A stretch of 64,000 nucleotides of DNA from Elephas maximus indicus. Taxonomy: Eukaryota; Chordata; Mammalia; Proboscidea; Elephantidae. This document shows, one piece after another, positions 50,087-60,600 of the stretch. Position 1 is the first letter of the stretch; each line of letters begins with the position of its first letter. The notes under the pieces are model-generated. The model saw only the letters and a list, made by a program, of their open reading frames with translations, had not been told where the DNA came from and ran no database searches. A program made the position numbers and the translations under genes. The stretch is from the NCBI RefSeq assembly GCF_024166365.1, contig NC_064831.1, positions 50,469,768 through 50,533,767 of the forward strand, in the 5' to 3' direction.

Positions 50087-50250
50087 CCAAAAAACCAAAC
50101 CCAGTGCTGTTGAGTTGATTCTGACTCATAGTGACTCTATAGGACAGAGTAGAAATGCCCCATAGTTTCCAAGGAGCACCTGGTGGATCTGAACTGCCGA
50201 CTCTTTGGTTAGCAGCCGTAGCGCTTAACCACTACGCCACCAGGGTTTGC
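50087..50250 (-). mobile_element. AfroSINE with perfect 14-bp target duplication
   Basis: Reverse copy: TGCTGTTGAGTTGATTCTGA, GGATCTGAACTGCCGACTCT, GCGCTTAACCACTACGCCAC. AAGGTTCTGATAAA is exact at 50073-50086 and 50251-50264. Confidence 0.95.
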
Positions 50251-51939
50251 AAGGTTCTGATAAAGAAAAAAAATTTTTTTTTTTTTTTATAATAAATCCA
50301 AGCAGATGTAGCTTCCTGAGCAAAATCATGCAGGCAGGGACACGAATGGCTAATCGGTGAGAAGGTAAAGCCTGGCTGGAGCTGCTGTTCCATTAATGTG
50401 GTGCTCTAGAGGGAACGGAAGTCCACAGCATCAGTGTGATTTGGCCCTACTAAGCGTGACTCGTAAGATTAAAGCGCACGTTTGCTCCTGTGTTGTATAT
50501 TTTCGGGTAAGCAAAACCTAGGATAGGGAATACGGAAAAGATCGCTGCTTCCCCCCCAAGAAATGCAGAGTCTCAAGTAAGAGGTTGGATTCAACCTAGT
50601 ATCACAGAATCTCTACACTTACAAAACGATTTATACTCAGGCTTTTTTTTTTTTTTCTTCATTTCTTAGAGAATTAAACCGGCTATACCATGTACCTACA
50701 GCAAAAGTAAATAAATAAAAAATAACTGTTTTGCACCTCTTGCTTGACCACTTTTTGACAGAGCTTGTGTATTTAAAACAAACACTAATACCTACCAAGG
50801 GTGAACCCTTGACTGTTGGCATCTTCCTGTTTGACAGAGCAACCTAGATTCTGGGCCTAGAAACAAGGCCTAGGCCTCAATTCTTTTTGTAAGCTCTGCC
50901 TGGCAGGTGAGACCCAAGCCCCAAGTAGATGTTTGAGTGTGTGTACTTTTATGTATCTTGATGAGATGCCTTCACGTTAGCCAGGAACACGGCAAGAGTG
51001 TGGATCGGTGAAATGCTTCCTCATATCTCTACCTCTCAATGAGAAACTCAATAAATCTTGCTATCAAATACTCCAAGGCTTGATTAAAAAGCATCAGATA
51101 GCTATGGCATACAGCAAACATCTTTACCTGAATGTCCCTCAGAAACTTTACATTTAGCATGTTGGTAATAAAACATTAAAAAGAAAGGAAAATGTTCTCT
51201 TCCCTCTGTTGGCCCTATACCTGCTCCTCTTCCTTATATGCTATGGATTTGAAGTTGTTACGGAATCCAAGAAGCAGGACTGGTTAAAGGAAATTAATGT
51301 GTTAACTTGCATTACATCTGCAAAAGAAGATCCAAGGAGCAATGAATGCTATTTTCAATTTCTGCTGATCAGTTGGCAATGAAGAATTTCACTGTCTCCA
51401 CTTTCTGTTTCTTCATGTTTATAAATCAGAGTTCCATACTAGCCATGAAACTTCTCTTCTTGAAGCTATTAAGGCTTTTTAATAGCCAATGGCTTCTTTC
51501 CTTTCATTGCAGTTATATGGTTTTACCCAGGGCTCCGCTCACAGCCCCCTTCTCATTGCCATCACCTCTGCTGTGTCATCCTCTTCTTTTCCTTGGTTTT
51601 AATCACCACAGACACACCAATGATCCCCAAATCTGTACTGATGAGAAACTTTTAGAGCACATTAAGTAACAGGAACCCCAAAATTAAACAATTTCCTTTC
51701 TCTGTAAATCCAAATTGGCTACAGTAGTATCAGGTGATCATGCTCTTCTTTAAATTCCTCTCTAAAATACAGTTGTGGGAAGTTTAATCCAGACCCAAAT
51801 CATCAACTATCTTTGGTATCAATTATGTCTACTCAGATTTAACATATTGATAATACATTAAAAAGTGTCCTCTCTTTTCTGTCCACACTGAACTGGTTTC
51901 TTCTTCTATATCCCAAATTGTTCACAGCACCTGTGGTGG

Positions 51940-52402
51940 TTTAAAAATATGTTCATAAATTCTTTCATACTTTTCCCTTCAAGAGGCGGAGCCTAAGAGT
52001 GTAGACTTTTAGTGACAGTGTTTGACTTACAAGACTGGGTCATAAACGACACCGTGGCTTCCTCTTTGTTCTCTCTTGGATTGCTCGGTCTTGCGGGAGC
52101 CAGCTGCCATGTTGTGAAGACACTCCAGCAGACCTAGAGGGTGCATGCGGTGAGGACCTGAAGTTTACCGCCAACAACTTGGGAGAAATGGGGGTCTCCC
52201 GCCAACAGCCATGTGAGGGAGACTTTAGGAGGCAGATGCTCCAACCCCAGTTAAGCCTTCAGATGACCTCAACCTTGTGAGACTTTGAGCTAGAGGCACC
52301 CAGCTACACCACACCTGGACTTCAGAAACTGTGAGATAATAAATGTTTGCTGTTTTAGATAGCTAAGTTTTGGTGCAATATAAGTAGCAATAGATAAACA
52401 GC
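51940..52402 (+). mobile_element. MaLR-like or related solo LTR remnant
   Basis: TTCAAGAGGCGGAGCCTAAG, TCTTGGATTGCTCGGTCTTG, CAGCTGCCATGTTGTGAAGA, AACTGTGAGATAATAAATGT (polyadenylation signal) and TAGATAGCTAAGTTTTGGTG follow a common LTR/MER-type order. Family not certain. Confidence 0.5.
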
Positions 52403-52717
52403 ACCCAAACCCTAAATTCAAGGAGTAGAAATGGTTAAGGAAAATACTTTTTTAACTTTCTCTCCACTCTGACCACATTCCTCCCCTGATTTTCTCAATG
52501 AATAGGGCCATCATTTACCCAGTATCCCAAATGAGAAACTGGGCAGTCATACTTGGCTCTCCCTATCACCTACATCACCAAGTTGTCATTTTTTCTCTTA
52601 TGTATCACTTGAGCCCACACCTACTCTTGTTGCTTTAATTCAGGGCCTGTTTTCGAATTACTACAATGCAGTGTTCCCATTTTTCTCCTTCCCTACCATC
52701 CTTCCCAGCTGCATTCC

Positions 52718-52774
52718 AGCGACTATAGGGTTACCATGAGTCGGAACCGACCTGATGGCACCTAACAACAACAA
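52718..52774 (+). mobile_element. 57-bp RTE 3' stub with 22-bp target duplication
   Basis: GACTATAGGGTTACCATGAG, TCGGAACCGACCTGATGGCA, CCTAACAACAACAA. The 'cacctaacaacaa' ending is the RTE LINE form rather than the usual SINE ending. It is framed by CCATCCTTCCCAGCTGCATT at 52696-52717 and its near copy at 52775-52796 (two transitions). Confidence 0.85.
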
Positions 52775-52830
52775 CCACCCTTCCCAGCTGCGTTCCATTC
52801 TCTAGACTAATGCCCACAAGAGTTTTTCCA

Positions 52831-52849
52831 AATATATATATATATATAT
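52831..52849. repeat. (AT)n microsatellite
   Basis: A pure alternating AT run of 19 bp. Confidence 0.85.
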
Positions 52850-52879
52850 GATCATTTTATTAAGATCCATTCCTGGTTC

Positions 52880-53090
52880 CACATTGCTCAGGACCAGTGT
52901 CTTAGCATGGCATGTCTGCCCCGACCTGTACCTCTCTCTCACCTCTCAAATTCCCATCCTCCAATCTGACCATCTCTCATGCTTTGCACATGCTGCTCTT
53001 CTTTCTTTGTGGACCATCTTTCATGCTTTCCGTACAACTCCTGCTCATTTTTAAAAGACTCAGCTCAAGTTTTATTTCAGAAACCCTTTA
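52880..53090 (+). repeat. L2 3'-region fragment
   Basis: CATGCTTTGCACATGCTGCT, ACAACTCCTGCTCATTTTTA and AGACTCAGCTCAAGTTTTAT match the conserved L2 3' end ('tgcctggaa..gctcaaatgtcacctcc'). Confidence 0.6.
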
Positions 53091-54974
53091 ACTATCAGGT
53101 TTGGGTTAGATGTGTCTATTACATTACTGTATCACAGCTTATTGTATAGATCAGTATTGTTTATCTTCAGGCTTATGTCCTCTACTGGAATGTGAGCTTC
53201 TAAAAAAAATTTAAAAAATCCTTGACATCTACATATTGATTTATTCATGCATCTAACTTATGCTGAGAGACTACATGACAGGTACTATGTCAGGTGTTTG
53301 CTATACAATACTGAACAAAGCTATTAGGTTTTTGCCCTTGTGGAGGTTGTAGTCTATTGAAGAAGACAGATAATGAAGTCAAATAAATATCGTAATATGT
53401 GAAAAAGAACTTCATGAGTGAGTAACAGTGGGGACCTATTTTCGATGGCATGCCATACAGCTGTACACAAATGCTTACTGAATTGTTACAGGAGGTGTGC
53501 ATAAATTTTAGCTTCGTCACTGAAGTATAAGTGGGCCAGGTTCATCACATCCTTGCCAACATGGGCTGTAACCATTCTGTTTTGTTTTAAATATCTTTGC
53601 TCATATTGTCAACGTTACTTGCTTGCTTATGTATTTTCGGTACTAAAAATCAAGAAAAACAATACAGGACATCATCAAATATATATATTAAAATGCTTGA
53701 TTTAACAAAAGTAGAAAATTAAGTTTATATATATTACTACTTACTCAAATGTATGGCTAAGATAACTGCAAAATAATCACTTATAAGACCACATATTTTA
53801 CAACGGGAAAAACAGTATGGAAAAAACGAAAGCCAAGTCTTTCTGGTATTCCGAAGTCTGAAGCAATCATTGTCCAGCTTTGTAAAAAGAAGAAATTCTA
53901 TGGAAAGTCCTGCCTCTCCCTTGGCTCAATGCCAAATGATTCAGGACTGAAATATTTCTGGGACATGTGACTAAAATAAGGTTTTTTTAAAAAGATCATA
54001 CCAATTAAATACCAAACAAACCTTAATCACTTAAAAAAGGAATTGCAGAATGAGAACATGATATATTAAAATACATAAAATAACTTTACTATTATTCACT
54101 AAATAATTAAAAAAATTTTATAACCGACCAAAAATTAAAACAGAAAACTTGGTAGTTGAAGATAAAAATTCTCAACTGTTATTTATAATAGTTGACAATT
54201 TTTTAAAGGCCTCCTTTCTTGTATTGATATAAAACACATTAAAAAAATTCAAAAACAAAGCAAACATTGCCTTGGATTAGAAAGCTTGTATTTCACAGAT
54301 GACGCACATGATTTCTGAAATTTTTAGTGCATAATAACAGGGATGCAAAAATTAAAATTTTTCTAAGTCCAAACTGGCTACAGTAATGTCAGCTGATCAC
54401 ACCCCTTTTCACATTCAACTCTTTAAAATATGGGCCTGGAAAATGTAATTAACATAGATGAGGAAAAAACAGTTTATGTTTTCACCACACATTAACCTTT
54501 TCAGTGGGCATAAAGGGATTTTTCTGAAAACAAACATCTCTTTGCTTTCAGGAGTGCGTGTCAGTACTCAGCTGGGGTGTGTGCCCCGAGGTAGAGGCAC
54601 TCTTGCCAAACCTGTTAAACCACAAATGGTTTTTTTTAACAAACTGATGGCTGCACCACAAGAAAACATAACTTGTGACTTATCAGAGGCAGGGTTTTTT
54701 TTTTGGGCTCCTGCAATAAAATTTCACAAAGGTTTTTGTTATTAGCTTCATTAACCTGCAACAATTCTCACTGAAAGCCATATATAAAAATGGTCACAAC
54801 AGGTCAGAAACAGGGTCACGCTGCTCAAAAATACAGTGGCAAGATTTTACCTTTTCAGCCAATCTCAACAGAATGGAGATGTAATTAAATTATTAAAATA
54901 ATATATAATGGTAAATGCTGTGCTTGAAAAAAGCAAATTTGTTTCCTATTTACAATATTTAGAAAAGGTCTACT

Positions 54975-55251
54975 ATAAAAATATTTTTCTTTCTCATTTA
55001 TTTCCCTGCCATGAGAATGTTAAAACACATTTAGATTCTCTTCAAACATGAGAGTTAAGAGTGTAACATTCCTTTTCAGTTCACATGGCCAACACAGGTT
55101 TTCAAGGCACTCCAGGAACTTGCGAGGTCACTCAAATAAAAAGTTTCCTCTTGCCTACTGCTCTTTTAGGCATATTTCTCCTCACATTTTTCTAAATTTA
55201 ACATTGTTAGAACTGGTTTTCTCTGGAACTTCATTTTCAGTGGTACAGCCC
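54975..55251 (-). other. ICE2: ICE2 3' UTR (minimal form)
   Basis: Starts directly after the TAA stop at 55254-55252. A canonical AATAAA on the minus strand lies at 55002-54997, about 250 bases after the stop, so a short 3' UTR ending near 54975 is possible. I found no other AATAAA between 53300 and 54990, but longer forms with variant signals cannot be ruled out from sequence alone. Confidence 0.6.
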
Positions 55252-55380
55252 TTAAGTTATTTTTCTTTTATTTGGAGCCACTCCTTCATTTTCAACTTGC
55301 TGAGCAGGCAGGCAACTGCTTTTGGTTTCCATGGAAACCGGATTCCTGCGGCTACGCGTCTGCATTCTTGTTCCAGCAAC
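55252..55380 (-). CDS. ICE2: ICE2 last coding exon (C-terminal 42 residues)
   Basis: The acceptor TCTCTCTTAG precedes GTTGCTGGAACAAGAATGCA. The frame reads VAGTRMQTRSRRNPVSMETK, then SSCLPAQQVENEGVAPNKRK, ends IT and stops with TAA. It starts in phase 0, matching the end of the 59795-60053 exon. It agrees with the human ICE2 (NARG2) C-terminus as I recall it, a basic, serine-rich tail after the folded C-terminal domain. ICE2 is a subunit of the little elongation complex with ICE1, ELL and ZC3H8, which supports small nuclear RNA gene transcription by RNA polymerases II and III. The gene lies upstream of ANXA2 on the same strand, as in human. Confidence 0.9.
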   Translation of the reverse strand, partial: VAGTRMQTRSRRNPVSMETKSSCLPAQQVENEGVAPNKRKIT

Positions 55381-55730
55381 CTAAGAGAGATGAGGCCAAG
55401 AATAGCTTAACATACTGACAGCACACCTGTGTCCAGTCAGGTCCGTATAGTTTACACAGCTTCTAATCACCTCGTAAATGATCCTTTAGGTAGTTTTAAT
55501 CCTCAACCACTTGGCTGTTTCTGAACAAGTTTTCATTTGACAGAATTCCAAAGCACTGAACTTGTAAGTAACCATCAGTGAAGGGGACAGAAGATCAGGG
55601 TGGCATGAAGAGATGTGAAGGGGGAGCACACTCTGTGTTAAATTCGGAGGAGGCTAAAACGTCAAATTAGAAAACGAGGGAACAACAGGCCTTCTGAGCA
55701 GTGTGTGTTCATCTGCAATAATGAAGATGA

Positions 55731-56098
55731 AGGGCCAGTGGAAGGAAGAAATCAGAAATGTGAAGGAAGAGAAGGGAAATATAAGGAGGTCGAGGTCATA
55801 AAAAAATAACATGGACAAGAAAAGACAGACAAAAAGATAAGGAAGAAGGAAAAGAAAAGAGAGAACGAGACAAAGGCTGCGGGAAACAGGGGAGTCCAAA
55901 ACGGAAGAAGGAAACAAGAATGAACATGAAAGAAAAGTGAAAAGGGAGGAGAACCTAAGAAGAAAAGAAAAAAAAAAAAAAACTGAAGAGATGAAAGAGA
56001 AGTGGATGCAAGAAAAAGGGGGAGGAAAAATTATAAGAGAAACAGAGGCTAGGAAAAGGGGAAGAGGCAGGGGTGTGCGGTATGAGGAAGAAACTCTT
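55731..56098 (+). repeat. Purine-rich (GGAA/GAAA) tract
   Basis: About 370 bp overwhelmingly A and G on the plus strand, with repeated GGAAG, GAAAA and AAGAG words and a pure A14 run at 55969. On the ICE2 transcript it is a pyrimidine tract 350-720 bases upstream of the last 3' splice site. A 153-codon minus frame through it is low-complexity (Phe/Ser/Leu) and not a gene. Confidence 0.8.
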
Positions 56099-56130
56099 AC
56101 GCTGGTTCTCCTCATGCCTACTCTTCCTCA

Positions 56131-56530
56131 GAGTACCAGCTCATGGACTAGCTCACAGTCTCAGTGACAGAGGAGGTCAACTCCTAGCTCATGGTATAGC
56201 TCAGAGTGTCGGGGACAGAGGAGGTCAACTCCTAGGACACGGACTAGCTCACAGTCTCAGCGACAAAGGAGGTCAGCTCTTAGCTCATGGCCTAGCTCAC
56301 AGTGTTGGGGACAGAGGAGGTCAGCTCCTAGGACACAGACTAAATCACAGTCTTGGTGACAGAGGTGGTCAACTTCTAACTCACGAACTAGCTCACAGTC
56401 TTGGGGACACAGGAGGTCAGCTCCTAGGACACAGACTAGCTCACAGTCTCAGCAACAGAGGAGGTCAGCTCCTAGCTCACAGACTAGCTCACAGCCTCAG
56501 GGGCAGAGGAGGTCAATTCCTAGGACACAG
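56131..56530. repeat. 48-bp minisatellite, eight units, dimeric higher-order pattern
   Basis: GAGGTCA (or GTGGTCA) recurs at 56173, 56221, 56269, 56317, 56365, 56413, 56461 and 56509, exactly 48 bp apart with no indel. Units alternate between two types: CCTAGCTCATGG-like and CCTAGGACACGG-like, so the true repeat is about 96 bp. Because 48 is a multiple of three, a plus-strand frame of 177 codons (56073-56606) stays open through it with a 16-residue unit (GGQLLAHGLAHSLSDR). I regard this as a by-product of the period, not a gene: it has no domain, lies antisense in an intron, and begins in the purine tract. Confidence 0.93.
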
Positions 56531-56817
56531 TCCTTTGTTAATCCGCGTCCTCCTGAAGATGAGATGTAAAAATGCTGTAACTTCTTCAGCCACTGAGAGA
56601 GCATAAAGCTTTTAAAAAGGATAACGGTGAAGGTCGGCACCGGAGAGAAGAAGGAAAGTGGTAGAGCCTGAAACCACTTCCCCAGAACCCGCCCATATCT
56701 GCCCCTTTGTCTAAGCCACCCCGCACCCTTTCTGCTTCTCTGCATCATGCCCACTGAATTCCAGGCCTGGGAGCGACGGGTGATCCTGTAACTCCAGCAC
56801 ACGCACGTTCCTCGGGG

Positions 56818-57026
56818 TGGTGTTAGTTGCCATGGAGCCCTTTCTGACTCACGGCTACCCCATGTGTACACAGTAGAAAACCCTGTAGGGTTTCCAAGGC
56901 GGGGACCTTTAGGAAGCACATCGCCAGGCCTGTCTTCTGAGGCGACTCTGGGTGGGTTCAAACTGCCAACTGCCAACCCTTCAGCTAGAAGTCGAGTGGT
57001 TAACTGTTTGCGCCACCCAGGGATTC
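56818..57026 (-). mobile_element. AfroSINE (long body)
   Basis: Reverse copy: GTGTTAGTTGCCATGGAGCC, TAGGAAGCACATCGCCAGGC, CTGCCAACCCTTCAGCTAG, GTTTGCGCCACCCAGGGATT. Confidence 0.88.
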
Positions 57027-57340
57027 TTCTTGTGGAAATAGTGCTGGCATTGCTCTAGTGAGCTCGTGGCTCACTAGAACGGACCAGCCTCCAGCTTCCC
57101 TTTCCCAGAATCTTGTCTTTTGGGCACTTTTTCGTTTACAATTAGATGAATAGAAAGGGCAAATTTGAGTTGGGTTTTGAGTCTGCCAGTATGTCTGAAT
57201 CTGCTGAACTTTTGTAATACGCTGATTAGAAAACTGCTGTGACGCTTAGATTATCTATGCTACTCCCCATTCAACTGCTGATTTTAAGTCAATGGGATTT
57301 CCTATAAGGGTATACCAACAACACTAATTGCATCTATCGG

Positions 57341-57627
57341 GGGCAATGGTGATCAGTGGTAGAATTCTTGCCTTCCATCCTGGAGGCCTGGGTTCGATTC
57401 CCAGCCAATGCACCTCAAGAGCAGCTACCATTCACCTGCCAGTGGAGGCTTATGTGTTGCTATGATGCTGAACAGGTTTCAGCAGAGCTTCCAGACTAAA
57501 GACAGACTAGGAAGAAAGGCCTGGTGATCTACTTCCAAAAAATCAGCCAATGAAAACCCCCCGGATTACAACGGCTCGATCCCCTTGTGCATGACTCCGT
57601 GGCAACCGGCAGCAACAGAGCAACAAC
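57341..57627 (+). mobile_element. Chimeric SINE with tRNA-Gly-like head and AfroSINE/RTE-type body
   Basis: The first about 70 bp (57342-57411) align to tRNA-Gly(GCC): AGTGGTAGAATTCTTGCC (anticodon GCC kept), then GAGGCCTGGGTTCGATTCCC and AGCCAATGCA. Box B GGTTCGATTCC is perfect; box A has lost a base against TGGTTCAGTGG. The body follows: CCTGCCAGTGGAGGC, TATGATGCTGAACAGGTTTC, AGAAAGGCCTGGTGATCTAC, GGATTACAACGGCTCGATCC, and a CAACAAC end. Other SINEs in this window have a different tRNA-like head but share the middle 'aggcctggtgatct'. A diverged repeat of the flank (CAACAACACTAATTGCAT against CAACAACCCTAATGCACAT) may be the target duplication. Confidence 0.88.
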
Positions 57628-58174
57628 CCTAATGCACATACGTGAGGGAAGTAAGCATTCTGAAGACTTCCACTGTGAGATCGTATACGTGTGTGTGTAC
57701 CTGTGTGTAAAGAGTGCTTCTTACAGAAGCTGTGGAAGGAGGAAGCGACAGGTATGGCACCAGCGCGAGAGGACTGGAGGTGGCAGTGTCAGGAGCAGCA
57801 CATGAAGCACATGGGGCCCTCCGGTGCAGGCTTCGTGCAGTGGGTCGGGAGGGAGATGCAGGTCACGCTGCGGTGTCGTTCCTCAGGGATAGGACCAAGG
57901 CCCTATATAAAGAGCTGAGTTCCAGTGGACAGGGGGCTAAGGAATCATAGTTGAGGCACAAACATTTGCTATATACAGCTTTACACCATGAAAATATGTA
58001 GGTGATTTATGCTTTATACAGGGTCTTGCTTCCTTGGGTTTCCTGAAGCTCTGGTCTTTCCGCATTGCTGCTAAGGCTAGAATTCCTATCTTTGTCTAGT
58101 TTGGCTGGAGCTACAAAGTCCCGTTCTATGGCCTGGGTAAGAAGATGTAAAAGAGGAAAGTAGGGTAATTCTCA

Positions 58175-58325
58175 GGAGCCCTGGTGATGCAATGGTTAAA
58201 GCACTCAGTTGCTAACTAAAAGGCTGGTGGTTTGAAACCACCGGCGGCTCTGCAGGAGAAAAGACCTAGTGATCCGATCCTGTAAAGATTACAGCCTAGG
58301 AAACCATACAGCGCACTTCTACTCT
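58175..58325 (+). mobile_element. AfroSINE (variant with extra internal block, 3'-truncated)
   Basis: GGAGCCCTGGTGATGCAATG, GCTAACTAAAAGGCTGGTGG, then CTGCAGGAGAAAAGACCTAG and CTGTAAAGATTACAGCCTAG, the same internal block as the reverse copy at 33124-33326. It stops at TCTACTCT, before the usual tail. Confidence 0.88.
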
Positions 58326-59794
58326 AGAAAACACCTTGTGCAAACATAATACATAATACATTCTTTACTTTCACTTAAAAGTTGTTGAATGTCAAGGTAT
58401 TAAACTGTTCATTTTCGCTAGAAAGGAGTAAGCCATCCGCAGACAGAATTACATGTTTATGGGTCAGAGTTTCTAAATTAAAAAAAAATTATTCTCCTAG
58501 AAAGAACATAAATCCTTCAAAAAGAGTTCTGCAATTATTATTTTTAAGTTATAGTTCAGAAAATTTTACCTTAGAAGGTTATAAAAATTACTACCTATAT
58601 TCAAGTCAAATTGCAAATAGCCATAACTGTAGATAAAATAGTTCAAAATGCTAATAACGACTCTCATCATTCTCTCACTCATTCCAACTAGTTAACCACA
58701 TTTATACTTTTCTTTGCCAAACTCAACTAGGAACGTGAAAAGAGCTCTCATTTCTGAAAAGATACCCCCAACAGTAGCATTAAGGTACACAACTGAGAAA
58801 CATATAAACCACCTCAGTGTAAATTGTAAAAAAAAAAAAAACCTCAATACTTGTATTTCAGCTATTTCTCAAAAGGACTTGAGGACACTGTAGAACAATT
58901 TAGTACAATACAGAAAGAAAAAAAGAACAGAATATCCACAGGATACACAAGCAATAGATGGTCTAAGGCAACCACATAAAGAAAATTAGAGAACTTGGGG
59001 AATAAATATGACTCAAAGTTTTTTGGCAGCAGGGAGAAAAAATATATACTGAGTATTCCTTTCTTGTATATTTAAATTTTTTTGCAGAAAACAAAACTTT
59101 TCCTATAACTAACCTCAAATTAGAATTTTTTATATGATATTACGAATGACACGATGGAGACTATCTGTAGCCACGGCTTTACAAAAATTTCAGGTAAAAA
59201 AAATGTCATTCACCTGTTATTTGTGGGAAGTATTCTACTGAGTAGCATTAATTATAACTCAGCAAATATCCTGAGTTATATAATACTTAGCAAAATACAA
59301 TTTAGTCCTTAATACTTAAGCTGTACTTTTAATAAAATACTTCATTCACTAATTATTAAAATTTGCTTTTATATTTTTCCATATCCTACTTACCAATTTT
59401 AATTGTACGTTTTCTTCTGCAAACTGCCTTAAATCTTTTACAAAATTAAAGAGGGTACACATAAATAAACATCACTAAAATTACATTCGCTTTTAATGAA
59501 AACACAGGGATTTGGCTTTGTGGATACATTACCCATGGCCCCACTGGGCAAGGCAATAGAATTTTCTTTAAATGATTTATAACTCTTGCACACAGAGAAG
59601 GTTCCGTTGACATAAAAGGCAGGCTCAGCAGAGCACAGGAGTTAACCTAGGCCCCCTATGGATATAGTTTTCAGAGTGCTGCCATGATTAATGTGCCAAA
59701 TGTGGACTTCAGGTTGAAATACTGTGTCATCAGTGAAACAGACTAATACTAAACATCTTAAAGGGACATGTCATTAAAAAAAAAAAAAACTTAC

Positions 59795-60053
59795 CTTTGG
59801 TTGTGCTGTGGGACCTAGTGATTTAGGTGGAAAAGTACAAGGTATTCTTCCGTGATGGATGTGATACGGTAATAAGAGATTGGGGTCTAATGGCACCCAG
59901 GGAACCGAGAGACTGGAAGGCACAGCAGGCAGGCCACAGTGCGTCTTATGCAAGTTGTACGCCGTCCTGGTCACTTTTCCATCGGAGGTCTTGTAGATCA
60001 GGAGCGAAGAATCTTCTGCTGCGTGAGATAACAAGTAGGAACCCTCCTGCAAG
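59795..60053 (-). CDS. ICE2: ICE2 penultimate coding exon (NARG2_C domain)
   Basis: A 259-bp exon: acceptor GTGTGGATTTAG, one base C finishing a Ser codon, then 86 codons, and the donor GTAAGT after CCAAAG. The product includes LQEGSYLLSHAAEDSS, LLIYKTSDGKVTRTAYNLHK and VPWVPLDPNLLLPYHIHHG, ending PTAQPK. This proline- and histidine-marked region belongs to the NARG2 C-terminal domain family. An alternative acceptor 7 bases downstream (GCTTGCAG before GAGGG) exists, but it would break the phase with the upstream exon, so 60053 was chosen. No stop or frameshift. Function as for the last exon; the C-terminal domain is thought to be the conserved interaction module of the little elongation complex. 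Confidence 0.92.
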
Positions 60054-60424
60054 CTAAATCCACACAATGAAACTCAGGCCTGGGCTCAGTGTGCCCCTCT
60101 CAACAGCACTTCCTCATATACAAGCTGCTACTAAAACTGGGAACAATCACGGGAGAGGGACACCCCCTCTAACAATACTTTCATGACCAAAAAAGTTCTG
60201 GAGATCGTTTTAACTATCTGCATCCCTTTTTATGCCACAGATTTTTAATTCTTGCTCCAAAGTTCAGAAAATATGATTATTTTCTTTTTACTGTTTTATT
60301 AGTCAATTTATCAGAGGGGTTTTCAGTAATTGAAACCTGGAGATAAAATGGCAGAAACAGTTACTGGGACAATGACAAAACCATGTGAGGTCCTCTGAGG
60401 ATGACAATGGTAACAGCGTTATTA

Positions 60425-60600
60425 ACAGCATTGGATGTTTGTTATCAACTCTCTGCTGTTGTAGTACTTCACGTGCATTTTCTCATTAAATTCTCCATAA
60501 CAACCCTACAAGGCTAGTAACAGAAATTAGAGATACTAAGCAACTTGGCCAAAGTTCTGAAGTGTCAGGCTTTGATTTAAACCCAGACAGTCAAAAGCTA
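60425..60600 (+). repeat. MIR/L2-like fragment
   Basis: GTGCATTTTCTCATTAAATT, CCATAACAACCCTACAAGGC and AGGCTTTGATTTAAACCCAG follow the MIR order. Confidence 0.65.

Larger units (their letters stand above)
27780..54974. other. ANXA2-ICE2 intergenic region
   Basis: About 27 kb between the ANXA2 promoter and the ICE2 3' end. Apart from the repeats listed separately I see no gene. Stretches over 300 bp with nothing named include 28460-29716, 38000-39050, 39350-41280, 44010-45560, 48320-49480, 50300-51690 and 53430-54300. The 44010-45560 block is the largest unique-looking piece. Open frames such as those at 35009, 40739 and 51346 are short and have no codon or splice support. Confidence 0.75.
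55381..59794 (-). other. ICE2: Last ICE2 intron
   Basis: 4.4 kb. From the 3' splice side outward: a purine tract (pyrimidine on the transcribed product), the 48-bp minisatellite, a reverse AfroSINE, the tRNA-Gly-headed SINE and a forward SINE. The part 58330-59794 is AT-rich and shows nothing I can name. The open frame at 57587-57950 lies in SINE flank and has no support. Confidence 0.8.

Noticed and set aside
55654..56115. A 153-codon minus frame rich in Phe, Leu and Ser
   Set aside because: Simple translation of the complementary pyrimidine tract.
56073..56606. A 177-codon repeat protein (GGQLLAHGLAHS units)
   Set aside because: The period of 48 bp keeps any frame open; it lies antisense in an ICE2 intron, starts in a purine tract and has no known domain. 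Kept only as a minisatellite.
57341..57412. A functional tRNA-Gly gene
   Set aside because: Box A has a deletion, arm pairing is damaged, no T-run terminator follows and the sequence continues into a SINE body.
60046..60053. Alternative acceptor 7 bp inside the 259-bp ICE2 exon
   Set aside because: It would put the exon out of phase with the 51-bp exon, whereas 60053 completes a Ser codon and keeps the frame.
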